Assembly (NCBI GenBank): GCA_016490735.1
Contig: JAEMWC010000961.1
Span: 40,001 to 104,000, forward strand
Source of the DNA: Pachyseris speciosa
Lineage: Eukaryota; Cnidaria; Anthozoa; Scleractinia; Pachyseridae
Direction of reading: 5' to 3'
Length of the DNA stretch: 64,000 nt
Shown here piece after piece: positions 1 to 11,519 of the stretch. The first letter of the stretch is position 1, and each line of letters begins with the position of its first letter. The translations under genes and the position numbers were made by a program. The notes below the pieces were generated by a model. That model saw only the letters and a list, made by a program, of their open reading frames with translations, had not been told where the DNA came from and searched no databases.

Positions 1-166
1 CAGCTGACCATTTTCGTTTTTCTCAGGACCTGTTTGCTTGATTAAGTAGCGACATAGTAAGGAGAAATTTGATGTTGGAAACGCAATAGAAATGTATGAC
101 TGTAGAACCGATACTATAAATTGGACATAATAAGCGAGCATAAGAAAGGGCGCATTCTTGATTATT

Positions 167-357
167 CAGGCGCGGATCCAGGGGAGGTGAAATGGGTGAA
201 TTTTCACCCCCCCCCCCTCCCCCTTTTTCTGAGCCCCCCTTCTTTCTTTTTTTTTTTTCTTATCCCTCAAATATTGAAATAATATTTGATTTCTCTGATT
301 AAGGTGGAGAAAATTAACCCCCCCCCCCCCCATTTCAAAATCCTGGATCCGCGCCTG
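167..357. mobile_element. Short inverted-repeat element (MITE) with 5-bp target duplication
   Basis: The ends are inverted repeats of about 16 bp beginning CAGGCGCGGATCCAGG. The element is flanked on both sides by TTATT, which reads as a 5-bp target-site duplication. The interior is C-rich and T-rich low-complexity DNA without coding potential. A second element with related ends (CAGGGGCGGAT) and its own 5-bp duplication lies at 19857-20032. Assignment to a hAT5-type family is inference from the 5-bp duplication. Confidence 0.6.
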
Positions 358-399
358 TTATTCTGGTCATTCTTTTTCCGGTTTGGGAGTAAGTGAATA

Positions 400-537
400 C
401 GCGAAGAAAGATTTACGATCCTCCATCTAGGTCCTAAGGTTTGGAATTCCCTACCGAGTGATCTGACCCTGTCCCTCAGATACTCGAGTTTAAAACTTCA
501 TTGAAAAAAGTCCTTCTCAACAGAACACTAAATTAAA
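400..537 (+). mobile_element. Decayed reverse-transcriptase C-terminus (non-LTR retrotransposon tail)
   Basis: The translation reads GPKVWNSLPSDLTLSLRYSS and, after a one-base frameshift near 494, continues FKTSLKKVLLNR before a stop. The pattern W-N-S-L-P, then S-F-K-x-x-L-K-K, is typical of the end of LINE (CR1/L2-type) reverse transcriptases. Only the last ~45 codons survive, so this is a 5'-truncated dead copy. Confidence 0.6.
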
Positions 538-1035
538 CTCACCCACCTTGATATGCTTTGCTCTCTCCATCTACAGCATGTATTGTCTTGAGGTGATCAG
601 TGTTAATAAGCTTTCAGCTTCTACTGAGCTCCCTCGCTACATCCCCGTTAGTTTTGTGACAGCTCTATGTAACTATTGTAACGTTGTGTAGCCAAATAAA
701 TAAAAACAATAAATAAATACTCTTGACGGAGGTGACCTAAGACCAGTGCGCAGAGTAGTCTGGGCAGAGCTTCTGATCCTGACTTCCAGTGCACGTCACC
801 GGTTTGGCGGGCGCCGCTTGATTTTCCCGCCAAAAATTTCCCAAAAGAACTCACATTCTGATCATCCCAAATTCTGTTAATTCTGTATATTTTTCCCGTT
901 CTGCTGTCGAGAGCAGACCAAACGGAACGTTATACCGTCCATTTCGAAATCGGATGTACTTTTCTGAATGTGTTTTTGGTTATCGCTGTGTAAGCAAGCT
1001 CAAGCTCACCGACATTTCTTTTATTTTGTTCCCAG

Positions 1036-4000
1036 CTCCTGGGTTGACGGCTATTGTTGGAGGAAGACCACGAGTGTGAGGAAAATAAAACCTTTGTCTT
1101 GATTCTCGGTTTGTCTTTATATGTTTTATCTTTGTTATTCTGAGTGAAATTTTGTCGTCTTTTTTGTATAGATCTCCGCTGCTGAGGTTATTTTCTTTCC
1201 TGTATCCCAAAGACAAAGTCAAGGTAAAGAAAGCGTTGAACTGGTCGCATCGTTCTGATCATTTTAAGCCTTATAGAGGGTTTTAACGTGACATCATAAA
1301 ACTAAAATTCAAAAGTAAACAGACTTTTGCATTTTTATCTTCATCACGTAAAAGACATTTTAGACATGTATCTTCTTGCATATTTTCAGCTCGGTAACTT
1401 GCTTTGTTTTGAAAAGAGAGCAGTTTGAGTTTTAGAGTTTTTCACTGAGTGCGTGACATAAAGATGTCTGCTCACAAGCATGTCACTTACATGAAAACAT
1501 CGATTCACCGTGTGTTTTTGAGGTTTGAAAAGCCAACATGGTAAGAGAAGCGTCTATGTGAATATTTGAAAGCTCAACAGAGAGAACAAAGCCTTTGAGA
1601 TAGCTAAAGTAAGAAACATATGTTTCAACTCGTTTCCGGCCGCCATCTTGGCGTCCCTCAGAGGGACGCCACTGAATATGGCGTTACCATACAAAACACT
1701 ATAATTTTGATTGGTACATTTTGCCGAATAACTCGACTACGGGATATCACACGGCCATGAGACTTTGGCATGTTGTTTATTTATTACTCTTCTTTAATAT
1801 CACAATTTCTTGACTTTATCTATTGAATGGTTGATGATTTTATTTTTCTGCTTGAGTTGCACTCTATAGTTGCATTTTTAGTTCCAGGACTGTTTTAAGT
1901 TTGGAGGAAAACTTCAGAGTACGTGATCAGTTGACTAGCTAGTAGAGTTTTAGAAGACTGGAAAGCCTTAGGGTAAACTGATAGATTTATGCGATTTTTA
2001 ACGAAAGTCCAAAAACTCTCTTTGGAATATAAACGTCACTGAATGAAAAATATGTTCCCGAGTTTATTTTTAGTTCAAAATCCTGTTTCGCGTTCATTTT
2101 TGTTTTAGGTAGATTGGTTCGTGATGTGGTAAACATTTATTCCCCCCCTCCCCCCACGTCCTGCCTGTGTGAAAGCAACGATAGTTGGTTTTGCTGCTCT
2201 GGCCTTCGAATTAGATCCATTTTTAGAAAACTCTGATTTTGTGTGTCTTAAAGGCAGTGTATTTGCGAGCCCTGTTACCCTCACAGGTTATGGTGATGAG
2301 AATTGCCTCGACTTGCTATCAGATTCTCCCAAATCACTTTGAGGTAGACGCATTTCAGGTTAAGATCTTGTCGTTTGTTCCACCTCAGGTTGATCTTTTC
2401 ATGAACGGAGAACATGTTGAAACAATGCCTGCCCTTGAAACACAAGAGCAACACGCGAAACGAGACAGAGAAACAAGGACACACGAGGCAGCGCCTAGGA
2501 TAAGTAAGATTTAAAGTGCCCCTAACCCCGAAATATTTTTTTTCGCTAAAACAAATCTTTGCACGTGTCGAAACTCATTGTGTCTTTTAGTGCCTTTTTT
2601 AAACCAAATCTTGACTCGTTATAGGCAGTAAAAGTTACGAAATCTAGGCGTCATCTGTCACAGGGCCGAGCGGCGTGGGTCTATTTCCAGCTGACGTCAC
2701 AAACTGATTTGCATCGCGGTAAGTGTTTGTAAACATGCATGCAAAACAGATTGTGACGTCAGATGAGGAATATACCCACGCCCCTGCTGACTTGGTCGTG
2801 TACCAAATGATGCTTAGTTAATCGTAAGTTTTGAAGCCCTAAAAAAAGTTCATAGCTGGAAATAATTCAATTCTAAATGTTTTTGGAATAGGAACAAAGT
2901 ATTACATTAGCGGAAAAAATACCTTGGGTGCACTTTAGAATCCCTATTGAAATTCTTTTATCCCACTGATGGTCTTTCCACCCCATCATTTAATTTATAC
3001 CAGTATTCAAGCCACTAGTTACAATGCTTTTATTTGTGTTAACCCCATGAAGGAATGCCCAAGGGCCGCTGTACCTTTCCGCTCAGTTCTTTGGCATTTA
3101 CAAGAAGTGGAGATAAAGGAAACAACGCTAATATAGGTAATGTGCATTCGTATTTTTTTAGCCTCAAAAAGAAAAGCAAATTCAAAACCAATCTGGAACC
3201 GGGTGCATGTACTTTTGCGCCTTTTGCACACAGTGCTTGTTTTTCTGCGCTTGGCACACATTGGATGCTTTCCCTCAATAGGTACACATACTGTGTTTTC
3301 GCGCGCTTGGTACACATACTGTGTTTTCCCGCGCTTGGTACACATACTGTGTTTTCGCGCGCTTGGTACACATACTGTGTTTTCCCGCGCTTGGTACACA
3401 TACTGTGTTTTCCCGCGCTTGGTACACATACTGTGTTTTCCCGCGCTTGGTACACATACTGTGTTTTCCCGCGCTTGGTACACATACTGTGTTTTCCCGC
3501 GCTTGGTACACATACTGTGTTTTCCCGCGCTTGGTACACATACTGTGTTTTCCCGCGCTTGGTACACATGCTGTGTTTTCGCGCGCTTGGTACACATACT
3601 GTGTTTTCCCGCGCTTGGTACACATACTGTGTTTTCCCGCGCTTGGTACACATACTGTGTTTTCCCGCGCTTGGTACACATACTGTGTTTTCCCGCGCTT
3701 GGTACCCATATTAGGGCTGTTTACACGAGAGAAAATAAGCCGCGGCTTACATAAGACGCGAAAGATACCATTTATACGAATACGGCTTACATAAGACGCG
3801 AACTGTTCGTGTAAATGGTTCACGGCTTAGTTCGCGGCCAGATCGGTCCAATGATGACGTAGATGACGTAGTAGCTATTTCTAATTCAGCGCATATTAGC
3901 ATTATTTGCTTCTCTTCTGCTTCACTCCAAATGTTTCTTTTTTTAGATGAATCCGTCGTGGTCGCCATTTTCCACTTTTTGAAGGATGTAAACGTAAACA

Positions 4001-5504
4001 GAACTCATTTTTCCCGCCACTGCAGCGCGCGTCTCTCAGCCGTGAAGGTCTGGGTATAAATGAATACAGAGCATGCGCAGCAATCGTTCACGGCTTCAGC
4101 AAGCCGCGGACAACGTTTGAGTAATTCGTTTGAGTGCATTTATGCGAACACCTTTACGTCCAAGGTAAGCCGCGGCTAGGATAAGCCCAGCCCAAAACCC
4201 CTCGGCCAGGATAAGCCGCGGCTTGAGCTGTCCGTGGTTTGAACGTAGATTTTGTACCATTTATACGGGGAGTTCGCGGCCAGAGTAAGCCGCGGCTTAT
4301 TTTCTCTCGTATAAACGGCCCTATTGTGTGTTTTCCCGCCCCTGACAAACATCATTGCACACTTTGCTTGGCTTGACCTTGCCGGTTAAGTATTTTATGT
4401 GCGACTTCTGATCCTATCATTGCATTAGGGAGCATCAGCAACGAGGCTGGCAACAGCAACGAGAACGTCGCAAAACAATTCGTTTAATGAGCAAAAAAAC
4501 CAAAGGCTTAGCACGTGCATTTTACGATGCATTTTACGATTTTCATTTTCGTGACGCTACATGTTACCGTAGCAACAGTATGACCTACTAAAAACACCCT
4601 TAATTTTAGCTTTAAGTACTTATATTTCAAAAACGGCACGGTGAAATTTTTTATTGTTATCGAAATTTGATAAGCAGGGTAAGACGCAACTTTTGGCAAA
4701 GTTTAAAAATTTTTTCGATAACAATAAAAAATTTCACCGTGCCGTTTTTGAAATATAAGTACTTAAAGTTAACATTAAGGGTGTTTTTAGTAGGTCATAC
4801 TGTTGCTATAGTAACATATAGCGTCATGGAAATGATAACAACGTGCTCACCAATGATTGGGCAGTTTTTTGATACCATGATTGTAGCATCAACGGATAAA
4901 GAGTGGTAATAATGACCCATCAAAATCTACGTCTTGGAAAGTGCTGAAAACTGTTTTGAGCCACCTTAAGAGAGTTAGGCTCTAAGTCTATGCCAACTGA
5001 CTTTCTTCTCACGGCTCAGGTGTGATTGCCCGTCACCCTTCTTACGTTCCCTTCATACGCGCTGCGCTGACCGAGGAGTCGGTAGAGAAATACTTCAAAC
5101 ACTTATTTCCGTCGCCGCCGGAGGAAGGACGCTGTAGAGTGAAGAGGTAAAGTCTCCGTTGCTATGGTTTAGTGGTTAAAGAATGGAACTTTGTACCCAG
5201 CGTTTTGAAATTTGTTGTTTGTTCTAATCTTTTCGTGTGTTAACATCATTGCTCTATATTTTTTGTTTTTATTACATTTATAAACAAGAAAAATGGCAAA
5301 ATATGCGAGAAAAATTTAAAACTTATACAGTTTGACAGTAAACAACATTGGCCCTTTTTATACTAGGAACGCATTATTCGTCCATACGAATTATGCGTCT
5401 GTCATTTTATTCGACTAGTGTAAAGACGGGACGAACTTTATGAGACGCATAATCCGTCTGAGGCGAACTCGGACAAAAGTTTGTTCTGCGCCTGTCTGGT
5501 TCGA

Positions 5505-5535
<31 letters not shown>

Positions 5536-6638
5536 GCGTCTAGACGAACTATCCGCTTTAGTACGTCTTGAAAGCCGCACTAAATCAGATAGTTCGTCTA
5601 GACGCGTAATGCGTCTTGTGCTCGTCTTTATACTATTCGAACTAAACAGACGCACTACAAATGTTTGCCCAAGTTCGTCCCAGACGGATTATGCGTCTCT
5701 AGTATAAAAACGGCCATTGTCAAATCATTTCAGAAGTTGCTAACAAGCTTATACAGGATATACGTTAAGATGAGGGTTACAAGAGAAAACGTGAGAATCC
5801 GACGGTTATTTCTCAAATTGCAAAAGAGAAAGACATTGAATATCATTCGCAACAGCAATATTTGCAGAACACTACGCATATTTCATCGAAGGGACATATC
5901 TAAAGAGAAAGACCCTTGAAACAGAGGATCAGTAATTGTGTTTGTTTTCCAAAAGTGTGTACAAAAAGACTCCCCATTCGTCTTCACCCACCTATCGTGT
6001 TTTTCGTTCAAAACCGTTCTACATCAACGAGTAATTGTGCCTCCCAAGAAAGCGTAGACCAAACACAATGCTGTGTAGGATCCATAGCCCATTAAACATT
6101 TGGTTCTTTTTGCAGATACGAACTCCCAGGAATCAACGCGTTTAACTTTGTTTTGGAGGACGCTTTAGGAGGGGGTGGTGTGACGTCACTACGCAGCGAT
6201 CCACAGGTATCAGTGCCAACCAAACGTTACAGTAAAACGACAATGGTTCGTTGCTGTTTCTAATCATTTGCAGGGCCCCTCTGAAAGGCGTTTAGGCAAC
6301 TGGGCTCCCTGGTTCAATTAAAAGCTTGTTGTTGCCCTTTACATCACTATGACCACCACCACCACCACCACCATCATCGTCATCATCATCACCATCGTCA
6401 TCATCATCATAACCATCATCATCATCATCATCATCATCTCCAACATCACCATCATCATCGTCATCATTGTCATCATCATCATCATCATCATCATCACCAC
6501 CACCATCATCGTCATCATCATCACCATCATCGTCATCATCATCACCATCGTCATCATCATCATAACCACCATCATCATCATCATCACCAACATCAACATC
6601 AACATCACCATCATCATCGTCATCACCATCATCATCAC

Positions 6639-6673
<35 letters not shown>

Positions 6674-6830
6674 CCACCATCATCGTCATCATCACCATCA
6701 TCATCATAACCACCATCATCATCATCACCAACATCAACATCAACATCACCATCATCATCATCATCATCATCACCGTCACCATCACCACCATCATCATCAT
6801 CACCAACATCAACATCAACATCAACATCAC

Positions 6831-6874
<44 letters not shown>

Positions 6875-7143
6875 CCACCGTCACCATCACCATCATCATC
6901 ATCACCACCATCATCGTCATCATCGTCATCATCAGCGTCATCGTCATCACTATTTTCACTCTCATCATCGTCGTCATGATCATTATCGTTGTTAGTTATT
7001 ATTATTTGTTTTTGTTAATTAATCAGACCGTTAATTCGGTTTTTGCTCTATTGCAGGGCAAAGCACTTGGCCAGATGCTTCTAGATTTTAGGATCAAGAA
7101 CGTTCCTGATATTTTACCTTCAGTCATTGAACCAAACCTATGA
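1036..7143 (+). CDS. AtuA/DUF1446-like protein, C-terminal part (5' exons missing)
   Basis: Six exons join in phase: 1036-1073, 2287-2503, 3053-3136, 5020-5146, 6116-6206 and 7057-7143 (stop TGA). They give 213 residues of the C-terminal half. The last four exons are well supported: they carry the motif LAFTRSGDKGNNANIG, then VIARHPSYVPFIR, RYELPGINAFNF, LEDALGGGGVTSLR and DPQGKALGQMLLDF. These match the conserved C-terminal block (RSGDKG, ALGGGG, DPQGK) of the acyclic terpene utilisation (AtuA, DUF1446) family. The first two exons are less certain: the first reads PGLTAIVGGRPR and fits by splice signals and phase; the second supplies a charged linker. AtuA proteins act in bacterial acyclic terpenoid breakdown; the animal role is unknown. 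Upstream exons presumably lie left of the window. Intron 3 holds a minisatellite with a MITE and foldback element, intron 4 a MITE, and intron 5 a CAT microsatellite. Confidence 0.75.
1450..1625. repeat. Dispersed repeat, copy 1 (related to 10965-11500)
   Basis: Phrases such as TCGATTCACCGTGTG, TAAGAGAAGCGTCTATG and TTGAAAGCTCAACAG recur with small changes at 10965-11160 and again at 11320-11500. No open frame is shared between copies, so this is a dispersed non-coding repeat. It lies in the inferred intron 1 of the AtuA-like gene. Confidence 0.5.
3281..3700. repeat. Minisatellite, 28-bp unit x 15
   Basis: Fifteen near-identical 28-bp units are anchored on GGTACACATACTGTG followed by TTTTCCCGCGCTT. 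Variation is limited to a few G/C swaps (TTTTCGCGC versus TTTTCCCGC) and one A/G change. A diverged unit precedes the array at about 3240-3280. Because 28 is not a multiple of 3 and the unit contains no stop in any phase on either strand, all six frames stay open here. The array lies in intron 3 of the AtuA-like gene. Confidence 0.95.
3713..4322. mobile_element. 610-bp MITE inserted into the minisatellite
   Basis: Inverted ends of about 38 bp start AGGGCTGTTTACACGAGAG on the left and AGGGCCGTTTATACGAGAG on the reversed right. The element is flanked by ATT on both sides. Removing it together with one ATT restores GGTACCCATATTGTGTG then TTTTCCCGC, a good 28-bp minisatellite unit, so it landed inside unit 16 of the array. 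Internal copies of AAGCCGCGGCTT make it partly self-complementary. There is no transposase frame. The 3-bp duplication suggests PIF/Harbinger-type mobilisation (inference). Confidence 0.75.
4511..4849. mobile_element. Foldback element with ~150-bp arms
   Basis: The left arm (about 4511-4665) and right arm (about 4698-4849) are reverse complements, separated by a spacer of about 30 bp. Shared blocks include AAACGGCACGGTGAAATTTT, TTTAAGTACTTATATTTC and GTCATACTGTTGCTA in mirrored order. It would form one long hairpin. Short frames inside it are by-products of the symmetry. It lies in intron 3 of the AtuA-like gene. Confidence 0.75.
5350..5715. mobile_element. 366-bp MITE with ATT duplication
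   Basis: The ends are GGCCCTTTTTATACTAGGAA and, reversed, GGCCGTTTTTATACTAGAG, with ATT on both flanks. The interior contains nested palindromes built on GACGCATAATGCGTC-like words. It resembles 3713-4322 and 35542-35753 in starting with a G/C-rich word and duplicating three A/T bases. There is no coding capacity. It sits in intron 4 of the AtuA-like gene. Confidence 0.7.
6351..6985. repeat. CAT/ACC trinucleotide microsatellite
   Basis: About 630 bp of imperfect (CAT)n with interspersed ACC, GTC and AAC triplets. It gives apparent poly-Ile/Thr and poly-Met/Val reading frames that are not genes. It occupies most of intron 5 of the AtuA-like gene, between exons ending at 6206 and starting at 7057. 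Confidence 0.95.
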
Positions 7144-7932
7144 ACGCAGACTCGTTAGTTCTAATGTAATAAGTAGCTTGGTGACGCCCATACTACTTTG
7201 TCAATGAATGCGGGTGTTTAACAATAACTCCAGGATGGGAATTACGGGGCATCGGAATTCTCTGTACTCTGTACTCGGGGGAGCTGATATCCGGGGGCAG
7301 GGGTCTCACGGGTTGGCACCGGGATGGTATTGCTGTTCCAAAATATCGTTTTCCCGTTATTATTTTTGTGCTGTAATCCCAGTACTGTTTCGATTAAGGA
7401 AAAGCGAAATTTGCGTTGGAAAACCACATCTTGAAGGGATTCTGGTAGTTGATGTAATCTGACGCCATCGTTAAAATGACCTGTAGAAATATGGGAGCGA
7501 TAAAACCGTGAATGTTGTTGCGGTTTGGTTGTCAGTGCGTGAAATGCGTTGCGCGATCGGCCGGTAGAGATTCTTCCCTTGAATAATCTCTTTCTCCCAC
7601 GCACCATAAAGACTAACTCTCAGTTTAAATCGTTGATTGCATGTTTAAGGCTTTAATTGAACTTTCGTTAACGCCCGTTTTCAAGTGCCTTTGTTTACAT
7701 GACGGCAAATTCCTGCAGCACCTAAGTAAAATCTGTGATAATCAATAAAAATAATTTTCGTGCAAATTAAGACATGATTAATTATGAAATGAACTTGCTC
7801 AACTGCATATATTATTATTATTATTATTAGTATTAATGACAGGATGATTACATGTGCCATGAAGACGTAGCATATAACCAAGTATTTTCTGATTATTATC
7901 ATACCGCCGTTTAAGAATGGCTATTTCGACCT
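7144..7932. other. Convergent intergenic space
   Basis: It separates the 3' ends of the plus-strand AtuA-like gene and the minus-strand METTL7-like gene. It contains a short TTA run near 7808-7830 and AATAAA-like words, but I recognise no gene or element. Confidence 0.4.
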
Positions 7933-9820
7933 TCACAGAGGCATTTCTCCTTTCTCAGCAAAACCAAAAATCACCGATTGAAAGAAAGGGAAATATAATC
8001 TTGTAAGCCAAACAATGGAGGCGTCAAACCCCGGTTCTGGGTCCCAACTGAGCCAAAGTTTTTCGGCTTGCACCATCTTGAAGCCAGCTTTCTCTATCAT
8101 GGACTGCGTCTCCTTATCGCAACAACATCCATTGAACACAGTGCGTGAAAACCCTGACTTTGTTACAACGTGTTGGCCAAAGTATTGTAACGTCCATGGT
8201 TTCCCTGTTGTAAAGATAGAAAAAAAAGTCCTGTTTTTCTGCTTGTCAGATTTTCGTCATCGATTCGCGACAAAGCCGATCTTTTAGGGAGGCCGTTGTA
8301 TATAATTATGCCGATCTGATGATACAGATGATTTTATAGTTCCTTGTGTAGGGGGGTGGGGGTGGCAGCTGTAACACGAACAGAAACTGGAATGGAAAAA
8401 AAAACGCTTTGCGCGCGAGTTGAAGAAAAGCAACTAAAATTGTTAATCCATGTGGTGCATAACATCTTTTAGGGATCAAAGAAAGCAAACTTATTTCGTT
8501 AAAACACCATACAGTAATTTGCTGGTGGTGAAAGCAAATACATGACGATTAAATGATATGACTTTACAGCTGACGGAAATTATGAACACTTGTGAACTTG
8601 AATTAAGGTACAAACCTGCCACATGCTCAATAAAATAAAATCGTCCACCCTGTAACAGCAAAAAAATAGATTTAAGTTACTCATAAGGAACTGCTCATTG
8701 AACCCAGGGAGTTCCTTAAATCAACCCTTACTCCTCTCCCCTCCCCTTGAAAGGAGAGCAATTTTAAAGCCCCACCACCCGTACACTGCATAACAGTGGT
8801 ATACTTTGCGCAACATGAGCTCTCGGTCACGATATTTTGAGCATTATAAGGGACATTAAAAAATGCATTTAAATAACAGGAAACAGTGAAATAACAATTT
8901 GTCAGGAAAGATAAGCACCAAAGAGACAAGAATAAATGTAAATATGGCGAGGATGGTGAAGGAAGGAGAAGATTGAAACGGATTTCAAATGATCTCTTTG
9001 AAAAATTGACCCTAAACTTTTCAAAATCCGAAGACCGTGACGTAGCTCATTTCAGGTCAGAGGTCAAGTCAATTTCATGTTCAATTTCATGGCGCCTCTT
9101 CATGGCAAATAACACGCACTCCTTTCCTTTCCTTGACACTGTATTCCCATAATGAACCTAAATTGGAAGTCTTATTGATGAACAGAGGTATTAGTCCCAA
9201 AAAGCTTCGAATTTTTTTGAACCACGTTTTCAAAAAGCCCGGGTATAAATATCCAATCTACTCCAAAAGTATACACTTACAGGTTTCAAAACTCTTTTCA
9301 CTTCTCGAAGAGTTTTTCTCATTTGATCATCAGTCATAGAACACAACACCAGCGTGCAAACAGCAGCAGCCACGGAATTGTCCTCCACACCGAATTTCCC
9401 GCCTGGTTTACAGCTCAAGTCTTCCGCTGAAGCTGCGATAAACTTCTTCAAGTGGACTCTGCCGGCAGCTGTTTCCAAATTCTCCCTCAATAGTTTCTCA
9501 ACATGTGGATTGGGGTCGACAGCTATGATTGATGCACCTTGTGGATAATGCATCAGGTTTTCACCCGCACCGATACCTATTTCTAAAACATCGCCGTTGA
9601 CTTCCTTCAGGCGCTCGCTGAGATCGGCGAATAACTTTCTCTTCAAAGGAGCGAACATCCCTGTGAGTAACTTTGCCAATTTAGTTTCGTTTTCCGCAAA
9701 AGTCTTTTTGTACCAATCTGACGATAGCACAACCTTTATGGCTATCACGAAAAATATCGCTATCCAGAACGGTGGAGAGAAAACTGCGGACAGGAAAGCT
9801 GCAGAATATGTGGACACCAT
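7933..9820 (-). CDS. METTL7: METTL7-like thiol/alkyl S-methyltransferase
   Basis: Three exons on the minus strand (9820-9281, 8649-8616, 8204-7933) join in phase to 281 residues. An N-terminal hydrophobic segment (about residues 12-32) is the usual membrane anchor. The SAM-binding loop VLEIGIGAGEN lies at residues 78-88, followed by the acidic motif IIAVDPN. Exon 2 encodes GGRFYFIEHVA, the METTL7 signature after the post-I region, and exon 3 ends with AEKGEMPL. Human METTL7A/B (about 244 residues) sit on ER and lipid-droplet membranes and methylate thiols and hydrogen sulfide; the same role here is inference. The start ATG at 9818-9820 was chosen because the frame upstream offers only TTG. 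A duplicate of exon 3 lies at 13073-13351. Confidence 0.88.
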
Positions 9821-9892
9821 CTTCAAAGCGATCTCAAGTGAGTTCTCACGTGACAGGACGATGGCTAAGCTGATCTAAGCTTAACTTAAAGG

Positions 9893-10380
9893 TAGGGTTA
9901 GAATGAGGATTTTAGGGCAAGAGTTATTGTTTTGGCCTTAGGGTTAATGTTCTGAGGCTTGGGGTAAGGCTAGACTGATGGGCTATGGTTAGGTTAAGAG
10001 TTAGGGTAGGATTGAGGTTGAGATTTAGGGTTAAGGTGGATTTCCACTGCCGCGTAATTTTTACGTGCTTACGGACGTAAACTTGAACTGGCTTTACGTG
10101 CGTAATTAAAATAGAGGCGATGTGTGAAAGGACGCGCGTAAACGTTAAAGTTGAACCTCGCTCAACTTTTACGTTTACGTGCGGCTTTTTACACATCTCT
10201 ATTTTATTTACGCACGTAAAGCCAGTTCAAGTTTGCGTCCGTGCGCAGGTAAAAATTACGCGACAGTGGAAATCCACCTTTAGGTTTGGGGTTGGGGTTA
10301 GAGTTCGGGGGATTAGGATTTTTGGGGTAAGGGTTAGGATTAGGGTTTGGATTGGGACTAGGGTTAGGGTTAGGATCAAA
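9893..10380. repeat. Degenerate telomere-like (TTAGGG) interstitial tract, split by a MITE
   Basis: Both flanks of the MITE at 10034-10279 are rich in TTAGGG-like words: AGGGTTAG, TTAGGGTTAA and GGGTTAGGGTTAGG on the plus strand. They are diluted by variants such as TTGGGG and GAGGTTG. Cnidarian telomeres are TTAGGG, so this reads as an old interstitial telomere-like array, or a G-rich satellite that resembles one. Confidence 0.6.
10034..10279. mobile_element. 246-bp MITE with TTA duplication (AGGTGGATTTCCACT family)
   Basis: The termini are AGGTGGATTTCCACTG and its reverse complement, extended through TACGTGC-rich subterminal repeats. TTA flanks both ends. The arms are nearly 100 bp long. 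A partial relative with the same GTGGATTTCCACTG start lies at 23323-23490. The TTA duplication is typical of PIF/Harbinger elements. Confidence 0.75.
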
Positions 10381-10964
10381 ATATCCAGGGTTCCTGCTTC
10401 TATATTTCGGTTTGCTACAATACCAAGCTCTTAAGGCCTGTTGCAGGTAGCCACTCCCCTCCAACTCCCCGTCGTTTGCTCAGGATTTCACAAATATTTG
10501 CATAATTACTATTTTCCATGACTTGTTTGCAGGGTCCACAAAGTGATAATGCGAAATGAGGTGTATAAGTATTTTTTGTTTAAAATACCTGTTCTATTTC
10601 TGTTTCTGTTTATTGATATTCAGTTAAGAGTTACAAAATAAATAAAAATTATTCATAAACACACATATCAACTTCCTCTGCTCGAATACCATCTGGAATC
10701 AAAGGGGTGTGGTGGAACGAAAGAACCGACGGTAGTAAAAAAGAGGAATTCAAATTTACAAAAAATGAAGTAAAATGGAAATTGAGTAAGTAAAAGGCTT
10801 GCAAAACAACTAGACCGGGTAACGAAAGGGGAGCCGTTAATTAATCGAATTATTACCCGGGCTGCGCGCGTCTCGCGCGGCGCCCGGGTCTTAAACTACC
10901 GACGATTATTCTTTTTCGTCGTCGAGTATCATCCACAAATGGCACTTCCGGCGTTTCTGCGCAA

Positions 10965-11500
10965 GCGCTAACTATTTTTAACAACAGTGATGCGTGTTGT
11001 CACGTACGGGAAAATGTCGATTCATCTTGTGGCTTTTGAAGTCTGAAAAAACAATATGTTAAGAGAAGTGTCTATGCGAATGTTTGCAAGTTCAACGGCG
11101 AGAAGAAAGCTTTTAACATGAGTAAACTTAATGGCAGATGGACTGCTTCAGGAGATTGCGAGTAGTCTCTAATTTTGGCGACGGATTTTGGGGCCACGTG
11201 CGCGCGCGAAGTTGCGAGGAGACGCGACGCGAGGGGAGCGCCAAAAATTAGAGACTACAGACAAAGGGAGTTTGACCTTTCCCGGCCGAGTGATTCGGAA
11301 GTGTAAATCTCATATCAACAGCAAGAATGATGCCTGTTGTCACGTATTGGAAAACGTCGATTCACCTTGTGTCTTTGAAGTCTGAACAACTAATATGTTA
11401 AGAGAAGTGTCTATACGAATGTTTGCAAGTTCAACAGCGAGAAGAAAGCTTTTAACATGACCAAAATTTAACTCCAGATGGATTGCCGCCGTGTTCCCCG
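10965..11500. repeat. Two direct copies of a ~190-bp dispersed repeat with a short palindrome between
   Basis: Copies at about 10965-11160 and 11320-11500 share TGTTGTCACGTA, TTAAGAGAAGTGTCTAT, GAATGTTTGCAAGTTCAAC and GAGAAGAAAGCTTTTAACA. A diverged third copy is at 1450-1625. Between them, 11161-11180 and 11239-11258 form an inverted repeat around GTCTCTAATTTTGGCG. No gene is seen. Confidence 0.6.
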
Positions 11501-11519
11501 TATCGGGTGTCTGGAGAAC

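Noticed and set aside
3281..3700. CRISPR-like array
   Set aside because: The 28-bp units are contiguous without unique spacers, and the genome is eukaryotic.
3019..3823. Long overlapping reading frames (150-220 codons) on both strands
   Set aside because: They are produced by the 28-bp minisatellite, which lacks stops in all phases; the peptides are pure repeats.
6339..7143. Poly-Met/Val and poly-Ile/Thr frames over 200 codons
   Set aside because: Artefact of the CAT microsatellite; only 7057-7143 is a real exon.
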